DNA of 64,000 nucleotides. It comes from Chamaesiphon sp041738715. Its GTDB lineage: Bacteria; Cyanobacteriota; Cyanobacteriia; Cyanobacteriales; Chamaesiphonaceae. The notes under the pieces are model-generated. The model made no database searches. It saw nothing but the letters and a program-made list of their open reading frames with translations, and was not told the origin of the DNA. Position numbers and translations under genes: made by a program. Positions 15,843 to 24,997 of this stretch are shown in pieces. Each line of letters starts with the position of its first letter. Positions within the stretch are counted from its first letter, which is position 1. The stretch spans positions 1 to 64,000 of the forward strand of contig JBGSPI010000132.1 in the NCBI GenBank assembly GCA_041738715.1. The letters run 5' to 3'.

Positions 15843-17246
15843 TTATCTTCCTTGAAGTGCTGGTAAATTCAACCATTCACTTAGTTCAGCAAGCAACCAT
15901 TCGCACTCAGCCTCACTGGTACTGTAAATTCGATATTCTCTTGTACCAGCAAAGATCACGATCTCTTTTGTTGAAGGTGGTAGTGTATTGTTACCTTTTG
16001 TTCGAGGTTGAAGATAATAGGTCAGCCGATCAATATTCGATCGTGGACTACTTGGAGTCTCCTGACCAAGTTGATATTCACCGATTGTTCTGTAAGAACT
16101 TATAGAGTTACTGTCAATTTTTATATGTAACTTCCCATAAAAGTAGTAAGCAAAATTATAAATAATCGGAGAAAAATTCAATAATTGAATCACTAATGTT
16201 AAAACTGCACTGCTAAAAAATATTGGTATGACTATCGAACTCAATATCGTAACAGGTATCGGTAAAATAAATAAGCTTAAAACAATCGCAATTCCCCAAC
16301 CAATCGGAAAACGTCGATCGGGAACCAATAGATCGATTTCATCTAAATTTCTAGTTAAAACTACTTGACTGCAAAATGGTTTTTCTCTAGTAATATCAGC
16401 ATATCGATCGAGTTGTGTCAGGGCTGATTTTGCCGTTCGGACATCTGAAAAACGGTTTTTTAGACTGGTTTCAGTCATTGTTTCTAACCACCGCTGAAAA
16501 CTTTTGCTGAGATTATTAACTGGTAACTGAATTTTGCCATCTTCTTGAGGCAGATCGGTTGGATGTCTTCCCGCGATCGTATAAATTAAAGTTGCACCCA
16601 AACTATAAAGATCGGAAGCTGGAACTGTTTTACCCCCGAATTGTTCCATTGGCATATAGCCGTAGGTTCCCACCACTGTCATCGTGCCACTATCTTTCGT
16701 CGCCACATTTTGTACTGAGCCAAAATCGACTAAATACACTTCGCCAACACTGTTACCAGAACGATTGGTGAGCAGAATATTACTCGGTTTCAGATCTCGG
16801 TGAATGACTGGTGGTTGGAATGAGTGTAAGTAATCGAGGATATCGAGTAAAGATGCAGCTAATTCTTTTAATTCTACCTCCGTAAAACGTCTGCCCGAAC
16901 TAACTACTTCTTCCAGAGAGGGAGCATCAATATAGGTTTGAACAAGAGCGAAACCTTTTAAGTTTGGTAAGTCAAATTCAAAATAGTCTAAGTAGCGAGG
17001 AATGGTGGCGAGATCGAGATGTTTGAGTGTTTCGGCTTCACGCTCAAATAATTTGAGGTCATCCCAAATAAATTCGTTATTAAAGATTAGTAATTTAACA
17101 ACAACTAGTAGTTCTGTCTGGAGATCGATTGCGAGAAATGTTCTTCTGCCAGTTTTTTGACCTAACTGTTTTTCGATCTGATAGCGATCGCAGAAAACTT
17201 GACCGATAAGTTCTGCTGGTGAATTTTGCATAGATACGACCGTCAC
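15843..17246 (-). CDS. membrane-associated serine/threonine protein kinase
   Basis: The 467-residue protein has a Hanks-type kinase domain at about 20-275. It has a degenerate Gly loop (LGQKTGRRTF), the ATP lysine in VVVKLL, catalytic loop HRDLKPSNILL, metal-binding DFG in VDFGSVQ, and GTYGYMPMEQ in the activation segment. Two or three hydrophobic segments follow at about 310-370. The C-terminal roughly 90 residues are soluble and lack PASTA or WD40 repeats. Such kinases with SSVQ/TYGY motifs are abundant in cyanobacteria. All catalytic residues are present. The substrate is unknown. It is 72 bases downstream of the gene at 17319 on the same strand. Confidence 0.88.
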   Translation of the reverse strand: MTVVSMQNSPAELIGQVFCDRYQIEKQLGQKTGRRTFLAIDLQTELLVVVKLLIFNNEFIWDDLKLFEREAETLKHLDLATIPRYLDYFEFDLPNLKGFALVQTYIDAPSLEEVVSSGRRFTEVELKELAASLLDILDYLHSFQPPVIHRDLKPSNILLTNRSGNSVGEVYLVDFGSVQNVATKDSGTMTVVGTYGYMPMEQFGGKTVPASDLYSLGATLIYTIAGRHPTDLPQEDGKIQLPVNNLSKSFQRWLETMTETSLKNRFSDVRTAKSALTQLDRYADITREKPFCSQVVLTRNLDEIDLLVPDRRFPIGWGIAIVLSLFILPIPVTILSSIVIPIFFSSAVLTLVIQLLNFSPIIYNFAYYFYGKLHIKIDSNSISSYRTIGEYQLGQETPSSPRSNIDRLTYYLQPRTKGNNTLPPSTKEIVIFAGTREYRIYSTSEAECEWLLAELSEWLNLPALQGR

Positions 17247-17318
17247 ACGCTATCTCTACTATACCTATTGATGATCGATTCGTCCTCAAAAATGATGGTC
17301 AACAGTAAAGATTTTCGA

Positions 17319-18794
17319 TCAAGGTAGCCAATGAGGTTGCCAGCCGGGGAGGGGTAACTCTTCTGGTTTAATCGCGGTGGTAAGTGTACGGATATTTGGT
17401 GGGATGGGTAATAGCCAGAGAATGCCATTACCTTGCCCCTGAATTAGTTGACTGGTGCTTTCACCTCGATCGATCTGATCGAACATCAAAGCTAGTCCAT
17501 CTGGTGATAAACTCATCTGAATCCCCTGTTGAATGGGTAACAGGAGGAGGGGATTCACCTTGTTGGTGATAAGATCGATCGCGGCTAAATAGGGTTGTTC
17601 TCGACTATTTTCGCCATCTGTTTGTAGTTCAGTCACCAGACAGTAAATTAAATCTTTTGTCGGGGCAAATCTGGCATCCCAAATCGAGCCAGTGGTTTTC
17701 AATATTTCCTGCTCCGTACCTTGATTGGTAACGATGAATAGTGACTTAGTATAGTCACCATTGTATTTGACCATGGCTGCGGCTGTACCATCTTGAGTGA
17801 AGCTGAGAACGTTACCAAATTTGGGCAAAAAGTCGAGATTACTAGCAACATCGCTAGTCAGGGGGAAAATCGAGACTCCTTCACCCACGGCGGCGGCGAC
17901 TTCGCTACTATCTGGGGTGATGACAAAATCGCCACTCTGTTTGAGTTTGGTGGGGGGAGTCGATTGATCTAGATGAACTACCCATAAAGCAAAGTCATTA
18001 GTATTTTTGTTGCTCACTCGTTGGACGACTATTTTAGAGCCATCGGGTGCAACATCAAATTTGACGTTTTGGTATTCTCGATTGTCGAGAATTAGTTCAA
18101 CTTTGCCCGGTGGGATAAACTGATAATTGGAATCTGAAGGACGGCGATTTATTCCTGTACTGACACTATAAATTTGTTGGCTAGCGATCGGGGGTTGCCC
18201 ATTTTTTAAGGTTTGAGCATCGGCGGCTGTAAATACTATTTTCTCACTAGTTCGATCGACTTTAAAGCTTGTGACGACTAAATTTGCTGGTGTGAGAATT
18301 GTCGGTTTGTGACTCTTAAAATTATATATGACTAATCTACCGCGATCTTTTTCGCCCGTACCGATATAGGCAAACATCCGATCGCGTGTCCGAAATTTGC
18401 CGCGAAAGGGGACGATTTCTTTCCCTCGTTTGCCGCCAATTTCTTCTCTCACACCCTGTAAATCGACTGTATAATCATTTCCATAGGGGGCTGGATTCGC
18501 TAGTGTATAAGCCATTTTCGAGCCAGCCCAGCTAGTTTTCCCTGGCAGTGGCGGTTGGATTTTCAGTTGTTTTTCAACGGCGGCTCGATCGACTTTGCGG
18601 TTAAATGTGAGCGTAAAGGCAATATCATCTGCACCAATGTTTTGGTTTTGCCAATTAAATTCGCGGACTTGTGGCATAGTCCGATCTCCACTAACTAATA
18701 AGATGATCGTGGCGATGACTAATCCAATCATCAAAGTAATGGCAGATCGATCAAGCGGAATGCGGTTTTTGGTTGAAGTCACTGATTTAAGCAA
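17319..18794 (-). CDS. membrane-anchored protein with Ig-like and PD40-type beta-propeller domains
   Basis: The 491-residue protein has one N-terminal membrane segment (about 18-36). An Ig-like SbsA-type domain follows (IAFTLTFNRKVDRAAVEKQLKI). A long region of WD40/PD40-like blades comes next: FDVAPDGSKIVVQRV, FTQDGTAAAMVKY, DARFAPTKDLIYCLV and LSPDGLALMFDQ. This architecture resembles TolB-like or dipeptidyl-peptidase N-terminal propellers without the catalytic part. It probably faces the periplasm and binds protein or glycan, with no enzymatic motif visible. It may be co-transcribed with the kinase downstream. Confidence 0.7.
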   Translation of the reverse strand: MLKSVTSTKNRIPLDRSAITLMIGLVIATIILLVSGDRTMPQVREFNWQNQNIGADDIAFTLTFNRKVDRAAVEKQLKIQPPLPGKTSWAGSKMAYTLANPAPYGNDYTVDLQGVREEIGGKRGKEIVPFRGKFRTRDRMFAYIGTGEKDRGRLVIYNFKSHKPTILTPANLVVTSFKVDRTSEKIVFTAADAQTLKNGQPPIASQQIYSVSTGINRRPSDSNYQFIPPGKVELILDNREYQNVKFDVAPDGSKIVVQRVSNKNTNDFALWVVHLDQSTPPTKLKQSGDFVITPDSSEVAAAVGEGVSIFPLTSDVASNLDFLPKFGNVLSFTQDGTAAAMVKYNGDYTKSLFIVTNQGTEQEILKTTGSIWDARFAPTKDLIYCLVTELQTDGENSREQPYLAAIDLITNKVNPLLLLPIQQGIQMSLSPDGLALMFDQIDRGESTSQLIQGQGNGILWLLPIPPNIRTLTTAIKPEELPLPGWQPHWLP

Positions 18795-18840
18795 TAAGTA
18801 ATAAGTAGTACTGATTAAATTCTCAATTTTCAGTTAAATT

Positions 18841-19611
18841 TTAATCTTGATAGGGATTTTTGGGAGCAGAAGTCGGTTGTAGTTCAGTGGCGAGGATAAC
18901 TAATTGACGTTTGCCATTGAGAGTTTCGGTGATCATTTTACCTTTGACTTGGAGCCAACTGTCTTGGGTATATGTAAGTCTATCCCCGGTAAATTTGACA
19001 GATAAAGCGACGGGATAAGCATCTGCGGCGCAGCAGGTAATTACAAATCTAGCGATCGTCAGATAATTATTTGGTAGTTCTTTTGGATGGAGCACAAAGC
19101 CTTTAATATTTACTTTTTGCCCTGTATAGGCATCAGGTTCGGGGTAATTATTCAGCGTTCTCACCCAATCTACCAGGGTTTTTGATTCTGGCTTGATGGT
19201 GCTGCGAAAGGATTGAGTTTGTTTCCGGGTGACAGTGACAGCTTCGGCGGGGGAGACACCTCTTTGAATGGCGGTATGGCTGGTAAATAATCGAGGGGTA
19301 ATAATTAATCCCGCGATCGCTGTGCCTAACAATAACATGGTTGTCAGCCACTGAGGGAGAAGATTAACATGTTGAACTTCTAGCGGCTGACTAGTTGATG
19401 AATAGAGTCTCCAGCCTTGGAGTAAGCCGACAATGATTAAACAAATACCTGTGACAGTGGCGAGGGTAAAGTAACTAGGATGGATCAGGATATAGAGCGT
19501 ACCATCGATCGTATATTTAATGAACAAAATCCCCCAGGCTATGACAGCAAGGACATCTAGCCAAGATTTGCGGAGGATACTCGATCGAAAATTAGGGGAT
19601 TTAGTTGACAT
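18841..19611 (-). CDS. TIGR03943 family protein (DUF1980), permease partner
   Basis: The 256-residue protein has three hydrophobic segments at about 18-38, 43-66 and 88-108, followed by a soluble domain. That domain has GQKVNIKGFVLHP, FVITCCAADAYPVAL (a CCAADA motif) and WLQVKGKM, an OB-like region typical of TIGR03943. It is the standard partner of DUF318 permeases (YcgQ/YcgR type). The CC pair suggests metal or oxyanion handling. Its start overlaps the stop of the permease gene by 11 bases, so the two are coupled. The transported substrate is not known. Confidence 0.85.
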   Translation of the reverse strand: MSTKSPNFRSSILRKSWLDVLAVIAWGILFIKYTIDGTLYILIHPSYFTLATVTGICLIIVGLLQGWRLYSSTSQPLEVQHVNLLPQWLTTMLLLGTAIAGLIITPRLFTSHTAIQRGVSPAEAVTVTRKQTQSFRSTIKPESKTLVDWVRTLNNYPEPDAYTGQKVNIKGFVLHPKELPNNYLTIARFVITCCAADAYPVALSVKFTGDRLTYTQDSWLQVKGKMITETLNGKRQLVILATELQPTSAPKNPYQD

Positions 19612-20593
19612 GAAAGTTCACAAACAAGGTCAGAAAAAAAGTTAATTGAATTGTAATTATAACTAGGTAAAAGATGGCTTTTGGTTTAAAGATTGAGAGC
19701 ATTAAGCCGATACTTTTGAGATCGAACATTGGCCCAAATACCAGAAATGCTAAGAGTGAGCCGCTAGTAAATGCCGCAGCGAAGGAAAGTGCAAAAAAAG
19801 AGTCCACGGTAGAGCAAATTGAAATTGAGCCAGCTAACAGCATCATGACAATAATCGAAATTACTGGTCCCTCACCTAATGCGATAATTACTTCTCTGGG
19901 GGTGAGCGTTTGAATTGCTGCAGCAACGGCACTACCCAAAATCAGTACACCACCTAACTCTCTCAATTCTTGGATGACATTATCGAGTAATAAATTGAAA
20001 TTTTCTCGCAGCGATCTTTTCGGTGTTTCGATTAAATCTTGAGTCATTCGTAAGGGCGCGTTACCCAAACCGCCCAACATAAAATCACCACCATCGAGTA
20101 GACTAGAACCATGACTTACCTTCGGTGTCGATCGCACCATGCTGAGGAAAATTGGCGGCTGCAAAATGGGTTTGAGATCTTTCTGAACGCTAAAAATATA
20201 CCCAATAATCGTGGCAATTAATAGGGAAAATACTATTCTTAAAACGACAATTTCTGGTCGATCGCGAAAAGCAATCCAAGTTGACCAAATCACAATTGGA
20301 TTAATTGTCGGCGCAGCTAATAAAAAGCCAACTGCTACGTGAATCGGTACTCCCTGGGTAATCAAACGTCTTGCCACAGGTACATTTCCACACTCACAGA
20401 CTGGAAATAAAAAGCCCACACAACTCCCGACAAATGCCCCCAAAATCGGACTTTTGGGCATTCTGGCAATTAACCACCTTTCATCAATAAAGATCAGCAA
20501 TACGCTGGATAACAAAACACCTAATAGTAGAAAAGGAATTGCCTCTACTAGTAAGCTTAAAAACAGGGTAAACGCATTACTGAGTTGTTCCAT
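19601..20593 (-). CDS. DUF318/YraQ-type permease
   Basis: The protein is 330 residues from MEQLSNAF. It has about eight to nine hydrophobic segments. The DUF318 signature is present twice: VGFLFPVCECGNVPVARRL with CECG, and SISICSTVDSFFALSF. These permeases include the organo-arsenical exporter ArsP and others of unknown substrate. The start at ATG 20593 places the first membrane helix normally; the frame also opens at a TTG 15 codons upstream. It is first in an operon with the TIGR03943 partner. Confidence 0.85.
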   Translation of the reverse strand: MEQLSNAFTLFLSLLVEAIPFLLLGVLLSSVLLIFIDERWLIARMPKSPILGAFVGSCVGFLFPVCECGNVPVARRLITQGVPIHVAVGFLLAAPTINPIVIWSTWIAFRDRPEIVVLRIVFSLLIATIIGYIFSVQKDLKPILQPPIFLSMVRSTPKVSHGSSLLDGGDFMLGGLGNAPLRMTQDLIETPKRSLRENFNLLLDNVIQELRELGGVLILGSAVAAAIQTLTPREVIIALGEGPVISIIVMMLLAGSISICSTVDSFFALSFAAAFTSGSLLAFLVFGPMFDLKSIGLMLSIFKPKAIFYLVIITIQLTFFLTLFVNFHVN

Positions 20594-20639
20594 CTGGGAA
20601 TTTAGGGGTTGGGAATTGGGACAATAAATTTGATTCAAC

Positions 20640-20780
20640 TAATATCTTGTCTCATCTTAGTCCTCCTTCGCGAAGCGTCTCACAGAGAATGTGAACTTTG
20701 CTTGCGCTAGTGGCGACAATCATTCCCCTGACGGAGACGTTTCGCCAAGCGTTCCCGTTCTCAAACGGTCGCTGCTTAAC
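20640..20780. repeat. interspersed repeat cluster between permease and rimM
   Basis: The gap contains TTCGCGAAGCGTCTC and GGAGACGTTTCGCCAAGCG units that can pair with one another over the GAGACG core. Such short palindromic repeats are common between cyanobacterial genes. No gene or terminator with a T-run was recognised. Confidence 0.5.
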
Positions 20781-20820
20781 AGAACTAAATTCGGCATTAG
20801 TCAAAATTTACAATTTATCT

Positions 20821-21432
20821 TCAATCAACATCAGAGTGAGATTTAGTGGTGGATAAATATAACTCGATTAAACCTGGTGGCGGGAGAACTTCGATGCGCC
20901 GATTGGTAAGATCGACAACTGGAACGATTTCTGTGACAAACGGAATCATCACCTCCGTAGTTTTACCCTCTCCCATCGGCGCAGTAACTACCAAGATCTC
21001 ATGCCCAGCAGTAAAAATATCAGTAACTATCCCAATCTCCACTCCAGTCACCTGATGAAAAACAGGTAAATCGATCAAATCCTGACTATGATACTCCCCG
21101 ACTGATAATTTTGGTCGATCGGTAATCGGTAACAATAACATTTTGCCCCGTAAATTTTCAGCTTGAGATCTATTATGAATGCCTTCTAGTTTGACAACAT
21201 ATAAGCCTTTACCCGGAATCTCATAACCCTTTTCCAATCTAATTGATTGAGGTTCTAGATCTTGACTTCCCCATAACCAGCGTTCTCCGGCTCGTTCAAA
21301 TCGTTCGGGGAAGTCGGAATTGGGATAGACTTTAACCTCACCTTTAATCCCCTGTGCGCCAACAATTGAGCCAATTTCCATCCAACCTGTCGGAGGGACT
21401 AAAGGGGTAGAACTGGATGGTGGATTAGTCAT
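20821..21432 (-). CDS. rimM: ribosome maturation factor RimM
   Basis: The protein is 203 residues from MTNPPSSS. The RimM N-terminal domain shows EIGSIVGAQGIKGEVKVYPNSD. The C-terminal PRC-barrel includes GKGLYVVKLEGIHNR, GEYHSQDLIDLPVF, and VMIPFVTEIVPVVDL with RRIEVLPPPGLIEL. It binds S19 during 30S assembly. The frame is open to 21510, but the family starts close to 21432 and the upstream residues look unrelated. It is transcribed divergently from purH. Confidence 0.9.
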   Translation of the reverse strand: MTNPPSSSTPLVPPTGWMEIGSIVGAQGIKGEVKVYPNSDFPERFERAGERWLWGSQDLEPQSIRLEKGYEIPGKGLYVVKLEGIHNRSQAENLRGKMLLLPITDRPKLSVGEYHSQDLIDLPVFHQVTGVEIGIVTDIFTAGHEILVVTAPMGEGKTTEVMIPFVTEIVPVVDLTNRRIEVLPPPGLIELYLSTTKSHSDVD

Positions 21433-21575
21433 AAATGGCGATGGTGAAAGGATCGATCTTCTATTAAACCGCAAATTTTTGATCGACGGGGGAGATTGCC
21501 ACCAGAGCAAACGCCGATCTCCCCCAGTTCCGTCTATACTATTACATTGTTCTTTCTTCCCTCGACCCTATATTT

Positions 21576-23108
21576 ATGGCTCGTCTAGCCCTGCTGAGTG
21601 TATCTGATAAAACTGGATTGATCGACTTCGCCCGTCAACTGGTAGAAAAATTTGATTTTGAAATCGTCAGCAGTGGCGGTACTGCTCAAGCTCTGAAGGC
21701 GGAGGGAATACCTGTGATGAAAGTGGCTGAATATACGGGCGCACCGGAAATTTTGGGTGGACGGGTAAAAACTTTGCATCCAAAGATTCACGGGGGAATT
21801 TTGGCGCGGCGAGATGTCCCTGAAGATCTGGCAGATTTAGCCCAACAGCAGATTCGACCGATCGATCTAGTCGTCGTTAATCTATACCCATTCGCCGCCA
21901 CAATCGCTAAACCTGGAGTCAGTTTAGCAGATGCGATCGAGAATATCGATATCGGTGGCCCCGCCATGCTCCGCGCCTCGGCGAAGAATTTTGCCCATCT
22001 CACCGTTTTATCCAATCCCGATCGATATCCTGATTATCTAGCCGAATTAACCCAAAATCACGGTCAAACCTCGACCGAATTTCGCCAAGCCTGCGCCCTC
22101 GAAACCTTCCAGCATACCGCCACTTATGATACTGCGATCGCTGGATATTTGGCTGCTCAGAGTGGTGAAACCGCAAATTATCAACTTTCTGGTCAACCGT
22201 TGCAATCGCTCCGCTACGGCGAAAATCCCCACCAACCAGCCGCCTGGTACCAGACTGGAGTAGTGCCGACAGGATGGACAAATGCCAAAATTTTACAGGG
22301 CAAAGAACTCAGCTATAACAATCTGGTCGATTTAGAAGCCGCACGGCGGATTATTAATGAGTTTAACGACACTCCCGCCGCAACGATTATCAAACATAAC
22401 AATCCTTGTGGGACTGCCCTCGGCGATACCTTACTAGCCGCTTACACCAGAGCGTATCAAGCTGATTCGACTTCCGCATTTGGTGGGATTGTCGCCGTCA
22501 ATCGTCCCCTCGATGCCGATACAGCCACAGAAATGAGCAAAACCTTTCTCGAATGTATCGTCGCCCCTGAATGTACCCCAGCCGCCGCCGCCATCTTTGC
22601 CACCAAAAAAAATCTGCGTGTCTTAACCCTTGCAGATCTCGCCACAGGCACCAAAGATAATGTCAAAACCATCGCCGGAGGAATTTTAGTCCAAACCGCC
22701 GACGAAGAAATCGAAACCACCGCTAGCTGGCAAGTTGTCACCACCAAACAACCGACCGATGCCGAACTACAAGAGCTACTATTTGCCTGGAAAGTCTGTA
22801 AACACGTCAAATCAAACGCGATCGTTGTGACCAAAGATCGCGCTACCATTGGAGTAGGGGCTGGACAAATGAACCGCGTCGGTTCGGCAAAAATTGCCCT
22901 CGAACAGGCGGGAAATCTCGCTCAGGGTGCAACCCTTGCCAGTGACGGCTTCTTCCCCTTCGATGACTCCGTGCGGACTGCGGCGGCGGCAGGGATTACC
23001 GCGATCGTCCAACCAGGTGGTAGTATGCGCGACAATGACTCGATCGCCGCTGCTAATGAACTAGGGCTTGTGATGGTATTTACAGGTATCCGCCACTTCT
23101 TACACTAG
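21576..23108 (+). CDS. purH: bifunctional AICAR transformylase / IMP cyclohydrolase PurH
   Basis: The 510-residue enzyme catalyses the last two steps of purine synthesis. The N-terminal IMP cyclohydrolase (about 1-190) has LLSVSDKTGLIDFA and GRVKTLHPKIHGGIL. The C-terminal formyltransferase has the catalytic KHNNPCG motif near 273-279, SAFGGIVA, and the C-terminal GMRDNDSI-like SMRDNDSIAAA. The length matches the family. The start ATG follows the divergent rimM promoter region. The NAD kinase gene lies 34 bases downstream in the same direction. Confidence 0.95.
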   Translation: MARLALLSVSDKTGLIDFARQLVEKFDFEIVSSGGTAQALKAEGIPVMKVAEYTGAPEILGGRVKTLHPKIHGGILARRDVPEDLADLAQQQIRPIDLVVVNLYPFAATIAKPGVSLADAIENIDIGGPAMLRASAKNFAHLTVLSNPDRYPDYLAELTQNHGQTSTEFRQACALETFQHTATYDTAIAGYLAAQSGETANYQLSGQPLQSLRYGENPHQPAAWYQTGVVPTGWTNAKILQGKELSYNNLVDLEAARRIINEFNDTPAATIIKHNNPCGTALGDTLLAAYTRAYQADSTSAFGGIVAVNRPLDADTATEMSKTFLECIVAPECTPAAAAIFATKKNLRVLTLADLATGTKDNVKTIAGGILVQTADEEIETTASWQVVTTKQPTDAELQELLFAWKVCKHVKSNAIVVTKDRATIGVGAGQMNRVGSAKIALEQAGNLAQGATLASDGFFPFDDSVRTAAAAGITAIVQPGGSMRDNDSIAAANELGLVMVFTGIRHFLH

Positions 23109-23142
23109 TGAATATATATTATCTCCTCACACCCAATCTACC

Positions 23143-24102
23143 GTGCAATTAAAAAACGTCATTATCGTCCATAAAGCCGGAGACAGTCGCAGTCGGAGCC
23201 TCGCCGAAAAATGTGTCAAACAACTCGAACAACGAGGTTGTGATGTGATGATGGGGCCGAGTGGAGCCAAAGACAATCCTTACCCTGTGTTTTTGGCATC
23301 TACCAGCCAGCCTTTCGATCTGGCGATCGTTTTAGGTGGCGATGGTACTGCACTAGGTGCGGCGAGGCAGCTATCCCTCAATGGTACGCCAATTTTGGCG
23401 GTGAACGTGGGCGGACATTTAGGGTTTCTGACCGAGCCATTGGAGCTATTTAATATCGAACCAGATGGGGAGACAATTTGGGATCGGTTATCGGAAGACC
23501 GATATGCGATCGATCGACGGATGATGCTGCAAGCACACATCTACAACGGTAGCAGCCGCGAGGCCGAACCTGTCAGCGACAAATTTCTCGCACTCAATGA
23601 TATGTGCATCAAGCCCGCTGCTGCAGATCGGATGTTAACCTCAATTCTCGAATTAGAAATCGACGGTGAAGTCATCGACAGGTATCAAGGCGACGGGATG
23701 ATCGTCTCTACGCCTACAGGTTCTACCTGTTATAACCTATCGGCAAATGGGCCGATCGTCCATCCAGGGATGGCGGCAATTACTATCGCCCCCATTTGCC
23801 CCCTGAGTCTGTCGAGTCGGCCGATTGTCATTCCCCCTGCTGCTACCGTCAGTATTTGGCCGCTAGGTGATTATGAACTCAACACGAAGCTGTGGATGGA
23901 TGGTGTTTTGGGTACTTCCATCTGGCCAGGACAAAGAGTAGACGTGCGGATGGCCGATTGTCAGACGCAGTTTATCATTCTGCGTGATAATTACTCCTAT
24001 TACGGCACTCTCCGCGAAAAATTACTTTGGTCTGGTTCTCGCATTCGTTATGAGAGAGGTGATACGTTGATGAATAAGAGTATGAACAAGGAGACGGGGT
24101 GA
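23143..24102 (+). CDS. NAD kinase
   Basis: The 319-residue enzyme phosphorylates NAD to NADP. The diphosphate-binding motif is VLGGDGTALGAARQL near 65-79. The second conserved block is TPTGSTCYNLSANGPIVHP near 190-208. The start is GTG at 23143 (VQLKNVIIVHKAGDS), which is where cyanobacterial homologues begin. Cyanobacteria usually carry two NAD kinases; this resembles the one starting with HKAGDS. It lies 34 bases after purH and may be co-transcribed. Confidence 0.92.
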   Translation: MQLKNVIIVHKAGDSRSRSLAEKCVKQLEQRGCDVMMGPSGAKDNPYPVFLASTSQPFDLAIVLGGDGTALGAARQLSLNGTPILAVNVGGHLGFLTEPLELFNIEPDGETIWDRLSEDRYAIDRRMMLQAHIYNGSSREAEPVSDKFLALNDMCIKPAAADRMLTSILELEIDGEVIDRYQGDGMIVSTPTGSTCYNLSANGPIVHPGMAAITIAPICPLSLSSRPIVIPPAATVSIWPLGDYELNTKLWMDGVLGTSIWPGQRVDVRMADCQTQFIILRDNYSYYGTLREKLLWSGSRIRYERGDTLMNKSMNKETG

Positions 24103-24997
24103 GACGATCGCAATGCACTCCGCAGCACAATTAATTGGCAATCAATAAAACAAAAGTACTAAAGAGTGCTAAATATTTCGATCTTGGTCAAAACTTCAGC
24201 AAATTAACGGACAATTGCGGCAGGAAATTAGGTGGGCAAAGCCAAACTAAACAGTTAGACTATGGATCGAGAGTGATAAATATATTGCTCACAGCTAAAA
24301 TTATGTAACTTAATCGTGAAGTTTATGTAACTAAATTGGCTGTCTATTTATACAAATGTGTCTCCGTTCCTACGTCAGGAAAGTTTTGTTAACGCCACTT
24401 AGACACTGAAAATATAAAGGAAAGTCCAAGATTAGTAAATATTCAATCGCAATCCGTCAGGATAGTGTTACGATTCTTAGCTGCCAATATGAGCAGCAAC
24501 AGTAATTAAAAACTTCCAAGGGAGATCGATCTCAATCCACTCTTGCCATGTGATTAGCTAACAGTTCGCTCGATAACTTTCATATCGTTAAGGAGCGATC
24601 CATTGTCTCTAGTCCTCATTCGTCCGGCGGCTCTCGTTCAGGATGGGTTTTTGGCTGGAAACACTGTTTCAATCTTCATCGGTGGGACTCCACTCATGAG
24701 AGTGAAGTAGACACTATTCGATATGTTAATTAACAATCAAAACTGGCAGAATTTTTAATAAGAGCTACAATCAAAAGGGTTTTCCATCCAGAAGGATAAA
24801 CCGGCGATTCTGCTCCGCAGAGGTTGTGCCAATGGCGATGATTAATTAGCTGCTGTTACAAATTAATATATCAGCTTGGCTAGAGACTCCCAAATCGCAC
24901 GAAATTGGAGAAGATATACACCCAGACCAACTAATGTCCGCTTAAACGTATTACCCATATTGTTCGTTGTCATAGATAGGAGTAAGAGGAAACACAC
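24103..24997 (+). other. 895-base upstream region of the principal sigma factor gene
   Basis: No protein-coding frame is convincing here. It contains one interspersed repeat (24808-24834) and a small hairpin near 24689-24710 (CACTC/GAGTG). A purine-rich AGGAG stretch just before the start codon (about 24979-24990) is the likely ribosome site. Long leaders with several promoters are usual for cyanobacterial sigA, so the space may hold those or a small RNA, but I could not identify either. Confidence 0.5.
24808..24834 (+). repeat. interspersed repeat, TTCTGCT..GCAGAGG type, third copy
   Basis: TTCTGCTCCGCAGAGG followed by TTGTGCCAATG is a diverged copy of the unit at 7732 and 11002. The stem CTGC/GCAG is kept while the loop differs. 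Confidence 0.6.

Noticed and set aside
22000..22281. Minus-strand ORF inside purH
   Set aside because: It lies wholly within a confidently assigned gene and lacks any recognisable motif.
23121..23142. CTCCTCACAC motif resembling the Yfr1 small-RNA core
   Set aside because: The gap between purH and the NAD kinase gene is only 34 bases and lacks the two flanking hairpins of Yfr1.
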